Below are positions 1 to 7,228 of a DNA stretch of 36,481 nucleotides, piece by piece. Origin of the DNA: JAGQRJ01 sp041402045 (GTDB lineage Bacteria > Planctomycetota > J058). Position 1 is the stretch's first letter. Each line of letters starts with the position of its first letter. The translations under genes were made by a program, and so were the position numbers. The DNA lies in NCBI GenBank assembly GCA_041402045.1, contig JAWKSZ010000081.1:1-36481 (forward strand), in the 5' to 3' direction. A model generated the notes under the pieces. That model was not told the DNA's origin, did no database searches, and was given only the letters and a program-made list of their open reading frames with translations.

Positions 1-303
1 GGCGAAGCCGATCAGGGTGAGGGACGCGGCCAGGACCAGGGTGGCGGCCAGGTGCAGGGGGCCGCGGCGTGAGGTGAGCTGCTCCTCCAGGAGCTGATCG
101 CGGGTGGCGAGCTTGAGCTCCTGGAGCAGGTCCGGGGGCGGCGGGGCCTTGCGCAGGGAGCCCGGAATGGGGCGGAGCTCGTCCACGAGGCGGTTGCACG
201 CCGCGCAGCGGGCGAGGTGGGCGTTGGCCGCCTGGGCCTCGTCGTCGGGCAGGCCGCCGTAGAGCAGCTCCGGGAGCGCGGTCTCCAGCGCCTCACAGTT
301 CAC
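1..303 (-). CDS. Zinc-finger anti-sigma factor (partial, runs off left edge)
   Basis: Seen: an open frame of 101 codons from a GTG at 303 to the window edge, missing its C-terminus. The first ~40 residues carry HLARCAAC, the H-x3-C-x2-C zinc motif of ZAS-type anti-sigma factors. A proline-rich linker follows, and a hydrophobic stretch begins near residue 84 (HLAATLVLAASLTLIGFA), which would be the membrane span. The GTG overlaps the end of the sigma factor gene by 11 bases, the usual sigma/anti-sigma arrangement. Known of the family: the ZAS domain holds its cognate ECF sigma factor at the membrane until a signal releases it. Inferred: it controls the adjacent sigma factor; the signal is unknown because the extracytoplasmic part lies outside the window. 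Confidence 0.8.
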   Translation of the reverse strand, partial: MNCEALETALPELLYGGLPDDEAQAANAHLARCAACNRLVDELRPIPGSLRKAPPPPDLLQELKLATRDQLLEEQLTSRRGPLHLAATLVLAASLTLIGFA

Positions 304-961
304 GGGACGGCACCTCCTGCTCCGCGCCCAGGGCCTTGTGGAGGCGCTGGAGCGCATAGCGCATGCGGCTCTTGACCGTGTCGCGGGGCACGTCCAGGGC
401 GTCCGCGATCTGGTTGAACGTCAGCTCCCCGTGCTCGCGGAGGAGGAACACCTCGCGCTGCTCCGGGGGAAGGGTGCGCAGCGCGCGCTCGACGCGGCGG
501 CTGAGCTCCGCGCGGGCCAGGCGGTCGACGATCGAAGGGCCGTCGGTGGGGACGTCGCCCAGGGAGTCGTCGGTCTCGACCCGAGCCTCGCGACGGCCCC
601 GGGTGCGCACGTGATCCAGGCACGCGTTGCGGGCGATCGAGAACAGCCAGGTGCGGACCTTCGAGCGGCCGCGAAACCCTCGGGCGCCGCGGAGGACCTT
701 GAGCCACGCCTCCTGGGTCACGTCGCGGGCGGCGTCGGGATCCCCCAGGTAGTGCAGCACGAAGGAGTAGATCGGCTGGTGATACCGCTCCACCAGCGCG
801 TCCATGGCCACCGCCTCCCCCCCCAGGAACCGGCGGAGGAGCGCAGCGTCCTCGTCTTCGCGGGGGGGCGCCAGGGGGCCTACTTCCCCGTGGGCGCGGA
901 GGACTGGGCGCGGCGAATCGAGGCTCGGACCTCGTCCGGCGCGGCGCAGAGCGCGTCCCAA
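293..961 (-). CDS. ECF-family RNA polymerase sigma factor
   Basis: Sigma-70 family factor of the extracytoplasmic-function type. Region 2 is clear (ALVERYHQPIYSFVLHYLGD, then DAARDVTQEAWLKVLRG and FRGRSKVRTWLFSIARNAC), followed by a region 4 helix-turn-helix (LPPEQREVFLLREHGELTF, then NQIADALDVPRDTVKSRM). The start is uncertain. The longest frame opens with a TTG at 961 inside the upstream gene; that extension looks unlike a protein of this family. A CTG at 874, eight bases after a GGGGAAG purine stretch, would give about 193 residues, the usual ECF length. The stop overlaps the GTG of the zinc-finger anti-sigma gene. It probably directs a stress or envelope regulon; its promoter target cannot be read here. 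Confidence 0.88.
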   Translation of the reverse strand: MGRALRRAGRGPSLDSPRPVLRAHGEVGPLAPPREDEDAALLRRFLGGEAVAMDALVERYHQPIYSFVLHYLGDPDAARDVTQEAWLKVLRGARGFRGRSKVRTWLFSIARNACLDHVRTRGRREARVETDDSLGDVPTDGPSIVDRLARAELSRRVERALRTLPPEQREVFLLREHGELTFNQIADALDVPRDTVKSRMRYALQRLHKALGAEQEVPSREL

Positions 962-1374
962 GGCGCGAGGTCGATCCCCAGGCGCTCGACGAGGGCGTCG
1001 AGCTCCGCCGACTCGAGGGCCTGGCCCTCGCCGCTGTCGTAGAGGAACTGACCGGCCAAGGGGCGTTGGAGCACGCGCTCGATCACCAGGTGGCCGTCGC
1101 GGCCGATCTCGGCGTCGTCATCGATCCGCACCGTGAGCACGTAGCCGGCGCCATGGTTGTAGACGCTGGCCGCCGACTCCCGGACCTCGAACAGGCCCGC
1201 GGGGTCCGGGGCCGCGCGCACCCGTTCCAGCAAGTCCGCCACGTCGTCGCTCGGCCCCTTGGGCAGGAACACCAGGGCCCACACCACGCCCAGGGCGCCG
1301 AGGACGAGGTAGAGCGCCACGCGCCAGCGGCTGGCCTGAGCGCGAGCAGGGGCGGGCGGGGAGGCGTCGGTCAT
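880..1374 (-). CDS. Single-span membrane protein of unknown function
   Basis: 164 residues, not recognised. A short N-terminal cytoplasmic tail rich in Pro/Ala precedes one clear membrane span at about residues 17-38 (WRVALYLVLGALGVVWALVF). A soluble region of about 120 residues with mixed strands and helices follows and is probably extracytoplasmic. The ATG overlaps the TGA of the upstream B3/B4-domain gene by four bases (ATGA), so the two are very likely translated together. The end of the gene overlaps the N-terminal reading frame of the ECF sigma factor. No motif suggests an enzyme. The position between a B3/B4 protein and a sigma/anti-sigma pair does not fix a role. Confidence 0.7.
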   Translation of the reverse strand: MTDASPPAPARAQASRWRVALYLVLGALGVVWALVFLPKGPSDDVADLLERVRAAPDPAGLFEVRESAASVYNHGAGYVLTVRIDDDAEIGRDGHLVIERVLQRPLAGQFLYDSGEGQALESAELDALVERLGIDLAPWDALCAAPDEVRASIRRAQSSAPTGK

Positions 1375-2021
1375 GCAGGGTCCTCGGGGATCTGGGTCAC
1401 GTCTTCGAGCTCGCCCACGCGGCCGGCGAGCTCGCGCAGCCACGCGCTCGCGCCGCGGCTGGTGTCCTGCACCCGCTCGCTGCCCCACACGAGGAACAGC
1501 GCTCGCGTCGTGGCGGCGTGGGTCTTCGTGCGCTGCGCGTCCTTGACCGCGTTGGCGCAGGGGCCCTGGGCGTCGTGGAGGCAGAGCAGGCCGCCCAGGG
1601 CGATCTCCTGCCCCGAGGCGTTGAACACGTAGCTGGCGCCTGGGTCCGCGCGGCGGACCGCCAGGGGCGCGGACAGCCGGTCGCGATCGACGACGGAGAT
1701 CGAGAGCCCGGCGTGGAGCGAGACCACGTTGATCAGGTCGACGACGAGGTTGATCTCGGGCAGCGGGCCCTCGGCGGCGGCGCGCACGAGGTACTCCGCC
1801 GCCGGCTTCCCGCGGCCGGTGGGCTTGTAGCCGTCGTGGCGCAGGAGGTCGCGCATGGCCTGGCGCACCGCCTCGTCTCGCCGCACCGGCGCCGCGGCGT
1901 CGTCGCGGGCGAGGTCGCGCAGCCAGCCGGGGACCTCGAGGTCGCCCAGGGGGCCGGGCAAGGTCAGCGCGAAGGCCCCCAGGCACAGGTCAGGGTGCGG
2001 AGACACGGAGAGCTCGATCAC
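1371..2021 (-). CDS. Free-standing B3/B4-domain protein
   Basis: 216 residues with the B3/B4 fold found in the beta subunit of phenylalanyl-tRNA synthetase and in free-standing proteins (COG3382-like). Diagnostic stretches are GRGKPAAEYLVRA, PLPEINLVVDLINVVSL, FNASGQEIALGGLLCLHDAQ and TTRALFLVWG. In PheRS this domain belongs to the tRNA-binding/editing part; stand-alone versions may act on mischarged tRNA or related aminoacyl substrates, but their activity is poorly established. The start is GTG at 2021, ten bases after the stop of the small membrane protein gene, and the stop overlaps the next ATG by four bases. The fold assignment is fairly secure; the function is not. Confidence 0.8.
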   Translation of the reverse strand: MIELSVSPHPDLCLGAFALTLPGPLGDLEVPGWLRDLARDDAAAPVRRDEAVRQAMRDLLRHDGYKPTGRGKPAAEYLVRAAAEGPLPEINLVVDLINVVSLHAGLSISVVDRDRLSAPLAVRRADPGASYVFNASGQEIALGGLLCLHDAQGPCANAVKDAQRTKTHAATTRALFLVWGSERVQDTSRGASAWLRELAGRVGELEDVTQIPEDPA

Positions 2022-2031
2022 GCGGGGGGCC

Positions 2032-2325
2032 TCACGTCTGGGGCTCTGCGAGGGGTTGGGGGCCGAGGCTGCGCCAGGTCTTCCAGAGCGCGCTGCCCAC
2101 GCTGAGGACCACGAGGCCCCAGATCAACAGGCGCTTGGTCCGGTCGCGGAAGGCGAGCAACGCGCCCAGCTCGCGCAGGCCGTCGATCCCCAGCGCGACG
2201 AGGGCGACCCCCAGCCAGAAGGAGCCCCAGCCGCCGCGTCGCGCGTAGCGGCCCCAGGCCCGCAGCCCCGCGCCGAGGAACACCACGCTCAACCCGGGGT
2301 ACACGAACGCCCACGCGTCGCTCAC
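2032..2325 (-). CDS. Small membrane protein of unknown function
   Basis: 97 residues with three probable membrane segments at about residues 4-22, 33-55 and 67-82, separated by short basic loops (RAWGRYARRGG, FRDRTKRLL). Its GTG start overlaps the TGA of msrP by four bases (GTGA), so it is translationally coupled to the reductase. MsrP usually works with the haem-binding membrane partner MsrQ, which is about 200 residues with six spans. This protein is too short to be MsrQ and shows only one His-free helical core, so I do not call it MsrQ. It could still be an unrelated membrane partner. Confidence 0.65.
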   Translation of the reverse strand: MSDAWAFVYPGLSVVFLGAGLRAWGRYARRGGWGSFWLGVALVALGIDGLRELGALLAFRDRTKRLLIWGLVVLSVGSALWKTWRSLGPQPLAEPQT

Positions 2326-3259
2326 GTCGCGTAGAGCGCGGCGACCTGGTCGCCGTAGCCGTTGTAAGGGGAGGGTCGGGCGCTCACCGTCGATCCCAGC
2401 ACGCGCTCCTTGGCCTGGGACCAGCGGTGGGCACCGCGGGGTCGACGTTGCTCAGCCAGGAGTACTCCGCGGGGTAGGCGTCGTTCCAGAAGGTGGGCGG
2501 CTGGGTGTCCATGAGCTGCAGGCTGACCACGCTCTTGGCGCTCTTGTAGCCGTATTTCCAGGGGACCACGATCCTCAGCGGGGCGCCGCTCTGCGGCGGC
2601 AGGCGCTTGCCGTAGACCCCGGTCACCACCAGGGTCAGGTCGTGCATGGCCTCGTCCAGGCGCAGCGCCTCGTAGTAGGGCCAGGTGAAGTCGTCCTTGC
2701 GCTGCCCGGGGGCTTGCTGCGGGTCGTGGAAGGAGTGGAACCAGACGTACTTCGCCTCGGGCTTCACCCCGACCTTCTCCAGGACCTTGCGCAGCGGGAC
2801 CCCGGTCCAGGGCACCGTCATGGCCCAGGCCTCCACGCAGCGGAAGCGATACACGCGCTCCTCCAGGCCCAGCGCCTCGACCTGCTCCAGGCCCAGGGTC
2901 CCCGGGCGCTCGACCAGGCCCTTGACCTCGAGCCCGTAGGGGTCGAGCGCGAAGTCCTGGGCGAGCTTCCACACGTGCTCCTTGGTGGTCGTGAACTCGT
3001 AGAAGTTGTTGTAGCGCAGCGCGAGTTCGGGGTCGGTCAGCGGTCGCCCGGCGTCGGCGAAGGCCGCGTTCCGTGGGGCGCCGAGGGCGGGGAGCGGGTC
3101 GCGCGCGAAGGCGCGGTCGAAGGCGCCGCGGCCGAGCGCAGCCAGGCCGCCCGCGGCCAGGCCGCCTGCGCCCAGGGCCTTGAGGAACCGGCGCCGGTCG
3201 AGGTAGGTCGCCTCGTCGGTGATCTCCCGCTCGGGCAACGACCACGGCGTGCGCGGCAT
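2322..3259 (-). CDS. msrP: Protein-methionine-sulfoxide reductase catalytic subunit MsrP (YedY), with apparent frameshift
   Basis: Periplasmic molybdenum-cofactor enzyme that reduces methionine sulfoxide in oxidised exported proteins. Seen: a Tat signal with RRRFLK at residues 22-27 followed by an Ala/Gly-rich core; YNNFYEFTTTKEHVW; and the molybdenum-ligand cysteine in YRFRCVEAWAM (Cys141). The family C-terminal signature HRWSQAKERVLGS ... NGYGDQVAALY is present but in another frame. The ATG frame runs to DPAVP near 2432 and then leaves the family; adding one base near 2428-2433 restores it to the TGA at 2322. This is either a one-base assembly deletion or a real break. The downstream small membrane gene overlaps the TGA. 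MsrQ is not seen in the window. Confidence 0.88.
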
Positions 3260-3327
3260 GCGAGCTCCTCTCTCCGCCCTGAGCGGCTCCCTCGATCCTA
3301 ACGGCAGCGGCGCGACCCCGGGATCCC

Positions 3328-5745
3328 TCAGTCGTCGAGGAGCTCGACCCCCGGGAGCTGGCGCAGGGCGCGACGGGTCAGGCGCACCCCGCCGCCGACC
3401 TCGAGCAGCAGCGCCGCCAGGGCGAGGGCCGCCCACACCCCGGCCAGGGAGTGGGGCGCGGCGTCCTCCCGCGGGGGGAGCTCCGTGGGGAGCGCCGCCA
3501 CCAGGCGCCCGCCGTGGCGAGCGGCGAGCCCCGCCAGCCGACGCGGGTCCGCCTGCGCGCGGGCCACCTCCCCTGGGGCCGGGACGACTGCCTGGGCGAG
3601 GGGGGTCCCCCCCGCCTCGACCCGCAGCTCGCAGGCGACGTCCGGGGCGGTCAGGGTCAGCTCGTGCTCGCCCGGGGGCAGGAGCCAGCGTCGCGAGGGC
3701 GCGTCGGCGGAGTCCAGGACCAGCTCGGCCTGGGGGGGCCGCGCCCCGCGCACGGTCACCCGCAGCTCGGGTCCTCGACGGCGGGCGACGAGGTCCAGGC
3801 CCTGACTCGCTGGGAGCAGGCCGCCGAGGAGCGGCGCGAGGGCCCGCCCGGCGTCGGGGCCGCGCAGGGGGAGCGCGCCCACCGTGCCCGAGCCCACCGA
3901 CCAGGTCGCCACGAGCGGGGGGTCGTCGAGCTCGGGGTCGACGGCCCGCGCCAGGACGCGGGCGCTGGGTCGGGCGCGGGTCGCGGCGTAGGCGCGCACG
4001 ATCGCTGCGCTCAGCCCGGCGGCCGCCCCCTCGGGGGTGGGGCGCAGCGCGAACTCGCCCCGGCGGAGGCTCGCCCGCCCCGCGGCGAGCTCGCCGGCCA
4101 GGGCCTCGCGCAGCGCGGCGTCGGCGGTCTCGACCGCGAGCACGCGCGCAGCGGGGCCCAACGCCTCGGCCAGGCGGCGCAGGGCCCGGTCGTCCTCCGC
4201 GCCGATCCGCACCAGCAGGACGCTCCACGAGGCCGGGTCGAGGGCCTGCGCGCGGAGCGCGACCACGTGCCGCTCGGGGTCCGGGTCCAGGCTGTCGGTG
4301 ACCAGGACCAGCGCGCGCTGTCCCGCGCGGGGGGCGAGCTGCTCGAGGCCGGCCAGGAGCGCCGCGCCCACGTCGGTCCCGCCCCCGGCCGCGCCCTGGG
4401 CGTGGGCCCGCAGGGCCTCGGCGGCGGCGGCGTGGGCGGTGGTCCAGGCGCCGAGGGTCTGGGGGGCGTCGGCGAAGGCCAGGGGCAAGAGGGCGTCGTC
4501 GGGGCGCAGCGCGCTCCAGGGGAAGGCCTCCACCGCCGCTGCGAAGCGGCCTCCCTGGAGCATGCTGCCGGAGGCGTCGACCACGAAGGCCGCGCTCAGC
4601 GGATCGCCGCGCTCCGTACCTGGGCCGCTGGTCACGGGCAGCAGCCCTTCGAGGGCGCTCTCGGCGTAGCCGCCTTGCCCGAAGGCGCGACCCGCGCCGA
4701 GCACGATCAGGGCGGCGCCGCGCTCCACGGCGCGGCGCAGCGCCGGGACCGCCGGGGCGAGGCGGCGCGCCTCCAGGTCGTGGAGCGCGATCAGCTCCCA
4801 GGGGTGCTCGTCGAGGGCGGCGGGCAGGGCGTCAGGGCTCACGGACTGCGCGTCGCACCCAGGCAGCGCCAACGAGGCGCCGACCACCAGCGCCTGGGGT
4901 TGACCCTCGATCCCGATCCGCAGGCGGCGTCGGTTGTCGGTCGGGGCGTCGGGCCCGTTCACGGTCAGTCGCGCCTCGACCTCGAGCGGTCCCTCCAGGG
5001 GAGGGGTCGAGGCCTCGATCAGGGTCGGCTCGGGGCCGACCGTGAGCTCCCAGCGCCGCCACACCGGCCCGTCCCGGGGGCCGAGCTCGAGGCGGCAGGA
5101 GGTGCGCTCCCAGGCGCCGAGGCTCAGGCGCAGGGCGGCGGGGGACCCGCGCGGGACCCGGGCCGGACCCGCGAGGTCCGCGACCCACGCGCCGCGAGGC
5201 GGGGCGAGGTCCGGCGCGAAGGCGAACACGCGACCCCCGGCCGCGCGCACGGCCTGGGCGCCCGCCTCGAGGTCGTCGCTCGGGCGCCCGTCGGAGACGA
5301 GCAGCACGTCGGCGCCGGGGCCGCTGCGTGAAGCCAGGGTCAAGGCCGCGCCGAGGGCCGACGCGTCGCCTTCGGGGGGGTGCGCCAGCGCGGCGCGCAG
5401 GCCGGCGCGCAGGGTCTCAGGATCGGTCAGCGGGATCGCGACCCGAGGGCGAGCGCCCACGAGGATCAAGCCCGCGCGGCCGTCGGGGGGCAGGTCCGCC
5501 AGCGCGCGCTCGGCCCAGCGCCGCCACTGACTCCGCGCGCCCGCGCAGGAGTCCGAGGTGTCGAGCAGGATCCAACGCGGGGGGATCGCGGCGCCCTCGC
5601 GCTCGAGGTCCGCCGCGCCGAGGAGGCACGCGCCGACGAAGAGGGTCGCGGTGACCCAGGCCCACCCGCTCCGTCGTCGACGGAGGAGCGCCCAGGAGAT
5701 CCCGCCCACAGCCACCGTGACGATCGTCCAGGCCGGGTTCAGCAC
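3328..5745 (-). CDS. Membrane protein with two von Willebrand A (vWA)-like domains
   Basis: About 805 residues from a GTG at 5745. The longer open frame upstream only runs antisense through the histone gene and is not used. Two membrane spans lie at about residues 5-21 and 27-45. A first vWA-like region has a DTSDS metal site at 62-66 (D-x-S-x-S). A beta-rich central part follows, then a glutamine-amidotransferase-like stretch (LIALHDLEARRL, GAALIVLGAGRAFGQGG), then a second vWA domain with DASGS from residue 390. A C-terminal span is near 775-795. This matches large BatA-like/YfbK-like membrane proteins common in Planctomycetota and Bacteroidota. Ligands are unknown. It is transcribed away from the histone gene and toward msrP, 68 bp downstream. 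Confidence 0.8.
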   Translation of the reverse strand: MLNPAWTIVTVAVGGISWALLRRRRSGWAWVTATLFVGACLLGAADLEREGAAIPPRWILLDTSDSCAGARSQWRRWAERALADLPPDGRAGLILVGARPRVAIPLTDPETLRAGLRAALAHPPEGDASALGAALTLASRSGPGADVLLVSDGRPSDDLEAGAQAVRAAGGRVFAFAPDLAPPRGAWVADLAGPARVPRGSPAALRLSLGAWERTSCRLELGPRDGPVWRRWELTVGPEPTLIEASTPPLEGPLEVEARLTVNGPDAPTDNRRRLRIGIEGQPQALVVGASLALPGCDAQSVSPDALPAALDEHPWELIALHDLEARRLAPAVPALRRAVERGAALIVLGAGRAFGQGGYAESALEGLLPVTSGPGTERGDPLSAAFVVDASGSMLQGGRFAAAVEAFPWSALRPDDALLPLAFADAPQTLGAWTTAHAAAAEALRAHAQGAAGGGTDVGAALLAGLEQLAPRAGQRALVLVTDSLDPDPERHVVALRAQALDPASWSVLLVRIGAEDDRALRRLAEALGPAARVLAVETADAALREALAGELAAGRASLRRGEFALRPTPEGAAAGLSAAIVRAYAATRARPSARVLARAVDPELDDPPLVATWSVGSGTVGALPLRGPDAGRALAPLLGGLLPASQGLDLVARRRGPELRVTVRGARPPQAELVLDSADAPSRRWLLPPGEHELTLTAPDVACELRVEAGGTPLAQAVVPAPGEVARAQADPRRLAGLAARHGGRLVAALPTELPPREDAAPHSLAGVWAALALAALLLEVGGGVRLTRRALRQLPGVELLDD

Positions 5746-5853
5746 CCCACAATTTTTGCAGAAAGGGGCGCTTTTTTCCTGATTCCTGGCTAGACTTCGC
5801 CGCGAGTCCACAGGGCTCGTCACTACCCAAACAGCAAACACACGAGGGAAATC
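5746..5853. promoter_or_regulatory. Divergent intergenic region between vWA gene and histone gene
   Basis: 108 bases separate the two divergent starts and are clearly richer in A and T than the surroundings, so promoters for both genes should lie here. For the histone, TAGACT at 5791-5796 is a possible -10 element, but no good -35 lies 16-18 bases upstream. A purine run, GAGGGA at 5844-5849, sits just before the ATG and serves as ribosome binding site. No clear operator is visible. Confidence 0.4.
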
Positions 5854-6096
5854 ATGGCCAAGAAGAAGTCGAAGTCGTCGTCGTCGTCGAAGACCCAAGA
5901 GATGCTTCTGGTTCAGAGCAAGGCCAAGGCCTACGTCGCCACCAAGAAGTCGAAGGACAAGAAGACCTTCCGCGTCGCGGGCGACGCCTTCGAGGGTCTG
6001 AACGCCGTCGTTCACTGGTACCTGGATCAGGCCGTCGCGCGCGCCGAGGCCAACGGCCGCAGCACCGTCCGCGCCCACGACTTCCTGGCCATGTAG
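5854..6096 (+). CDS. Bacterial histone-fold DNA-binding protein
   Basis: 80 residues. A basic/serine tail (AKKKSKSSSSSK, residues 2-13) leads into one histone fold: helix 1 about 17-30, loop 1 with basic residues 31-40 (KKSKDKKTFR), long helix 2 about 45-67 (AFEGLNAVVHWYLDQAVARA), loop 2 and short helix 3 (GRSTVRAHDF, 68-77). The loop pair Arg69 and Asp76, seven apart with Thr71 between, matches the R-T-D clamp of archaeal histones (GRKTxxxxD) and of the Bdellovibrio-type bacterial histones. Known: such proteins dimerise and coat or bend DNA. Inferred: an abundant chromatin protein here, given its own promoter region, a good ribosome site and a strong terminator. Fold call is confident; DNA mode is not known. 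Confidence 0.88.
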   Translation: MAKKKSKSSSSSKTQEMLLVQSKAKAYVATKKSKDKKTFRVAGDAFEGLNAVVHWYLDQAVARAEANGRSTVRAHDFLAM

Positions 6097-6103
6097 CACG
6101 CTC

Positions 6104-6123
6104 GCCTCGAGGGCTCTCGAGGC
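6104..6123 (+). repeat. Inverted repeat just after the histone stop codon
   Basis: A perfect 8-base stem, GCCTCGAG paired with CTCGAGGC, encloses a 4-base loop eight bases downstream of the histone TAG. There is no T-run. It lies directly before the intrinsic terminator and may protect the 3' end of the mRNA; this role is inference. Confidence 0.5.
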
Positions 6124-6132
6124 GATCGCGAG

Positions 6133-6160
6133 ACGGCGCTCCGCGAGGGGCGCCGTTTTC
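6133..6160 (+). terminator. Rho-independent terminator of the histone gene
   Basis: A 10-bp stem (ACGGCGCTCC with GGGGCGCCGT, one G-T pair) closes a GCGA loop of the stable GNRA type and is followed by TTTTC. This is the best intrinsic terminator in the window and indicates that the histone gene is transcribed alone, separately from the dnaJ-like gene 100 bases on. Confidence 0.85.
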
Positions 6161-6257
6161 GTTTGGTTGAACGGCGGGCGGGGTTTCCTCGGGGTCCCGG
6201 TGCGTTAATTTAGGCAGCGAGCGGGGCCCCTGGAGGCCTCGGGGCCAGAGAGCAGGC

Positions 6258-7202
6258 ATGAGCAGCAAGGACCTCTACACCGTCTTGGGCGTGGACCGGA
6301 GCGCCAGCGCCGACGAGATCCGCAAGCGCTATCGCACGCTGGCGCGGGAGTTGCACCCCGACCTCAACCCTGACGACGCCGCCGCCGAGCAGCGCTTCAA
6401 GGAGGTCGGCGCCGCCTACAGCGTGCTCTCCGACGAGCGCAAGCGGAAGCTCTACGACGAGTTCGGCGACGTCGCGCTGCAGGCGGGCTTCGACGAGGAG
6501 AAGGCCGAGCAGCTGCGGCGCTACGGCGGCGGGAGCGACTTCAACTACGGCGCCTGGTCGAACTCCGAGTTCGGCGACTTCGCGAACCACGGCGGCATGG
6601 AGGACCTGCTGCGCAGCCTGTTCGGCGGCATGGGCGGCATGGGGGGCATGGGCGGCATGGGCGGCATGCGCGGGCGCCCCGCCAAGGGCCGCGACCTCGA
6701 GACCGAGGTCACGATCGACCTGCCCACCGCCGTGCGCGGCGGGACCCAGACCCTCGCGCTCTCGGGGCGAGATCGGGTCGAGATCAAGATCCCGCCGGGG
6801 ATCGAGTCGGGCAAGAAGCTGCGCCTCAGCGGCATGGGTGAGCCGGGCCCTCGCGGCGGCCCCGCCGGCGACCTCTACGTGAAGATCCTGGTCTCGGAGC
6901 ACGCCTGCTTCCGGCGCGAGGGGGCCCACCTGCACGTCGACGTGCCGGTGACCCTGCTCGAGGCCCTCGAGGGCGCGAAGGTCAGCTTCGACACCCCCCA
7001 GGGCGAGATCACCGTCACGGTGCCCGCGGGCGCCCAGAGCGGGCAGGTGCTCCGGCTCAAGGGCGTGGGCGCCACCCCGGCGGGCAACCTCTACGCGCAC
7101 CTGGTCGTGGTCGCGCCGCCGGTGAGCGACGAGGCGCTGGGCCTGGCCAAGCAGCTGCAGCCCCTCTACTCGGGGAACGTCCGCCAGAAGATCCGGTTTT
7201 GA
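6258..7202 (+). CDS. DnaJ-family co-chaperone, CbpA type (no zinc finger)
   Basis: 314 residues. The N-terminal J domain (about 4-70) carries HPD at 33-35, which stimulates Hsp70 ATPase activity. A Gly/Phe-like linker follows and includes five GGM units (6624-6668). The C-terminal client-binding domains I and II cover about 145-300 (IDLPTAVRGGTQTL, GRDRVEIKIPPGIESGKKLR, GDLYVKILV). The four C-x-x-C-x-G-x-G zinc repeats of DnaJ are absent, so this is a class II/CbpA protein. It starts at ATG 6258. An Hsp70 lies 20 kb away in the window on the other strand; whether they pair is unknown. It follows the histone terminator, so it needs its own promoter, probably within 6161-6257. Confidence 0.9.
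   Translation: MSSKDLYTVLGVDRSASADEIRKRYRTLARELHPDLNPDDAAAEQRFKEVGAAYSVLSDERKRKLYDEFGDVALQAGFDEEKAEQLRRYGGGSDFNYGAWSNSEFGDFANHGGMEDLLRSLFGGMGGMGGMGGMGGMRGRPAKGRDLETEVTIDLPTAVRGGTQTLALSGRDRVEIKIPPGIESGKKLRLSGMGEPGPRGGPAGDLYVKILVSEHACFRREGAHLHVDVPVTLLEALEGAKVSFDTPQGEITVTVPAGAQSGQVLRLKGVGATPAGNLYAHLVVVAPPVSDEALGLAKQLQPLYSGNVRQKIRF
6624..6668 (+). repeat. 9-bp tandem repeat coding for GGM units
   Basis: Five copies of GGCGGCATG (one with a base change) encode Gly-Gly-Met five times in the flexible linker of the DnaJ-like protein. Because the unit is a multiple of three, slippage would change linker length without breaking the frame. Confidence 0.85.
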
Positions 7203-7228
7203 CCCGGGCCGCGCCCGCGAGTCGTTGA

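Noticed and set aside
12..296. A minus-strand open frame with Arg/Ser/Pro-rich product
   Set aside because: The other frame, from GTG 303, encodes the zinc-finger anti-sigma protein; this one is a shadow.
2032..2325. MsrQ (YedZ) partner of MsrP
   Set aside because: Only 97 residues and three spans, without the conserved haem-ligand histidines.
5746..6099. N-terminal extension of the vWA frame across the histone gene
   Set aside because: It is antisense to the histone gene and has no family resemblance; a GTG at 5745 gives a sensible N-terminus with two spans.
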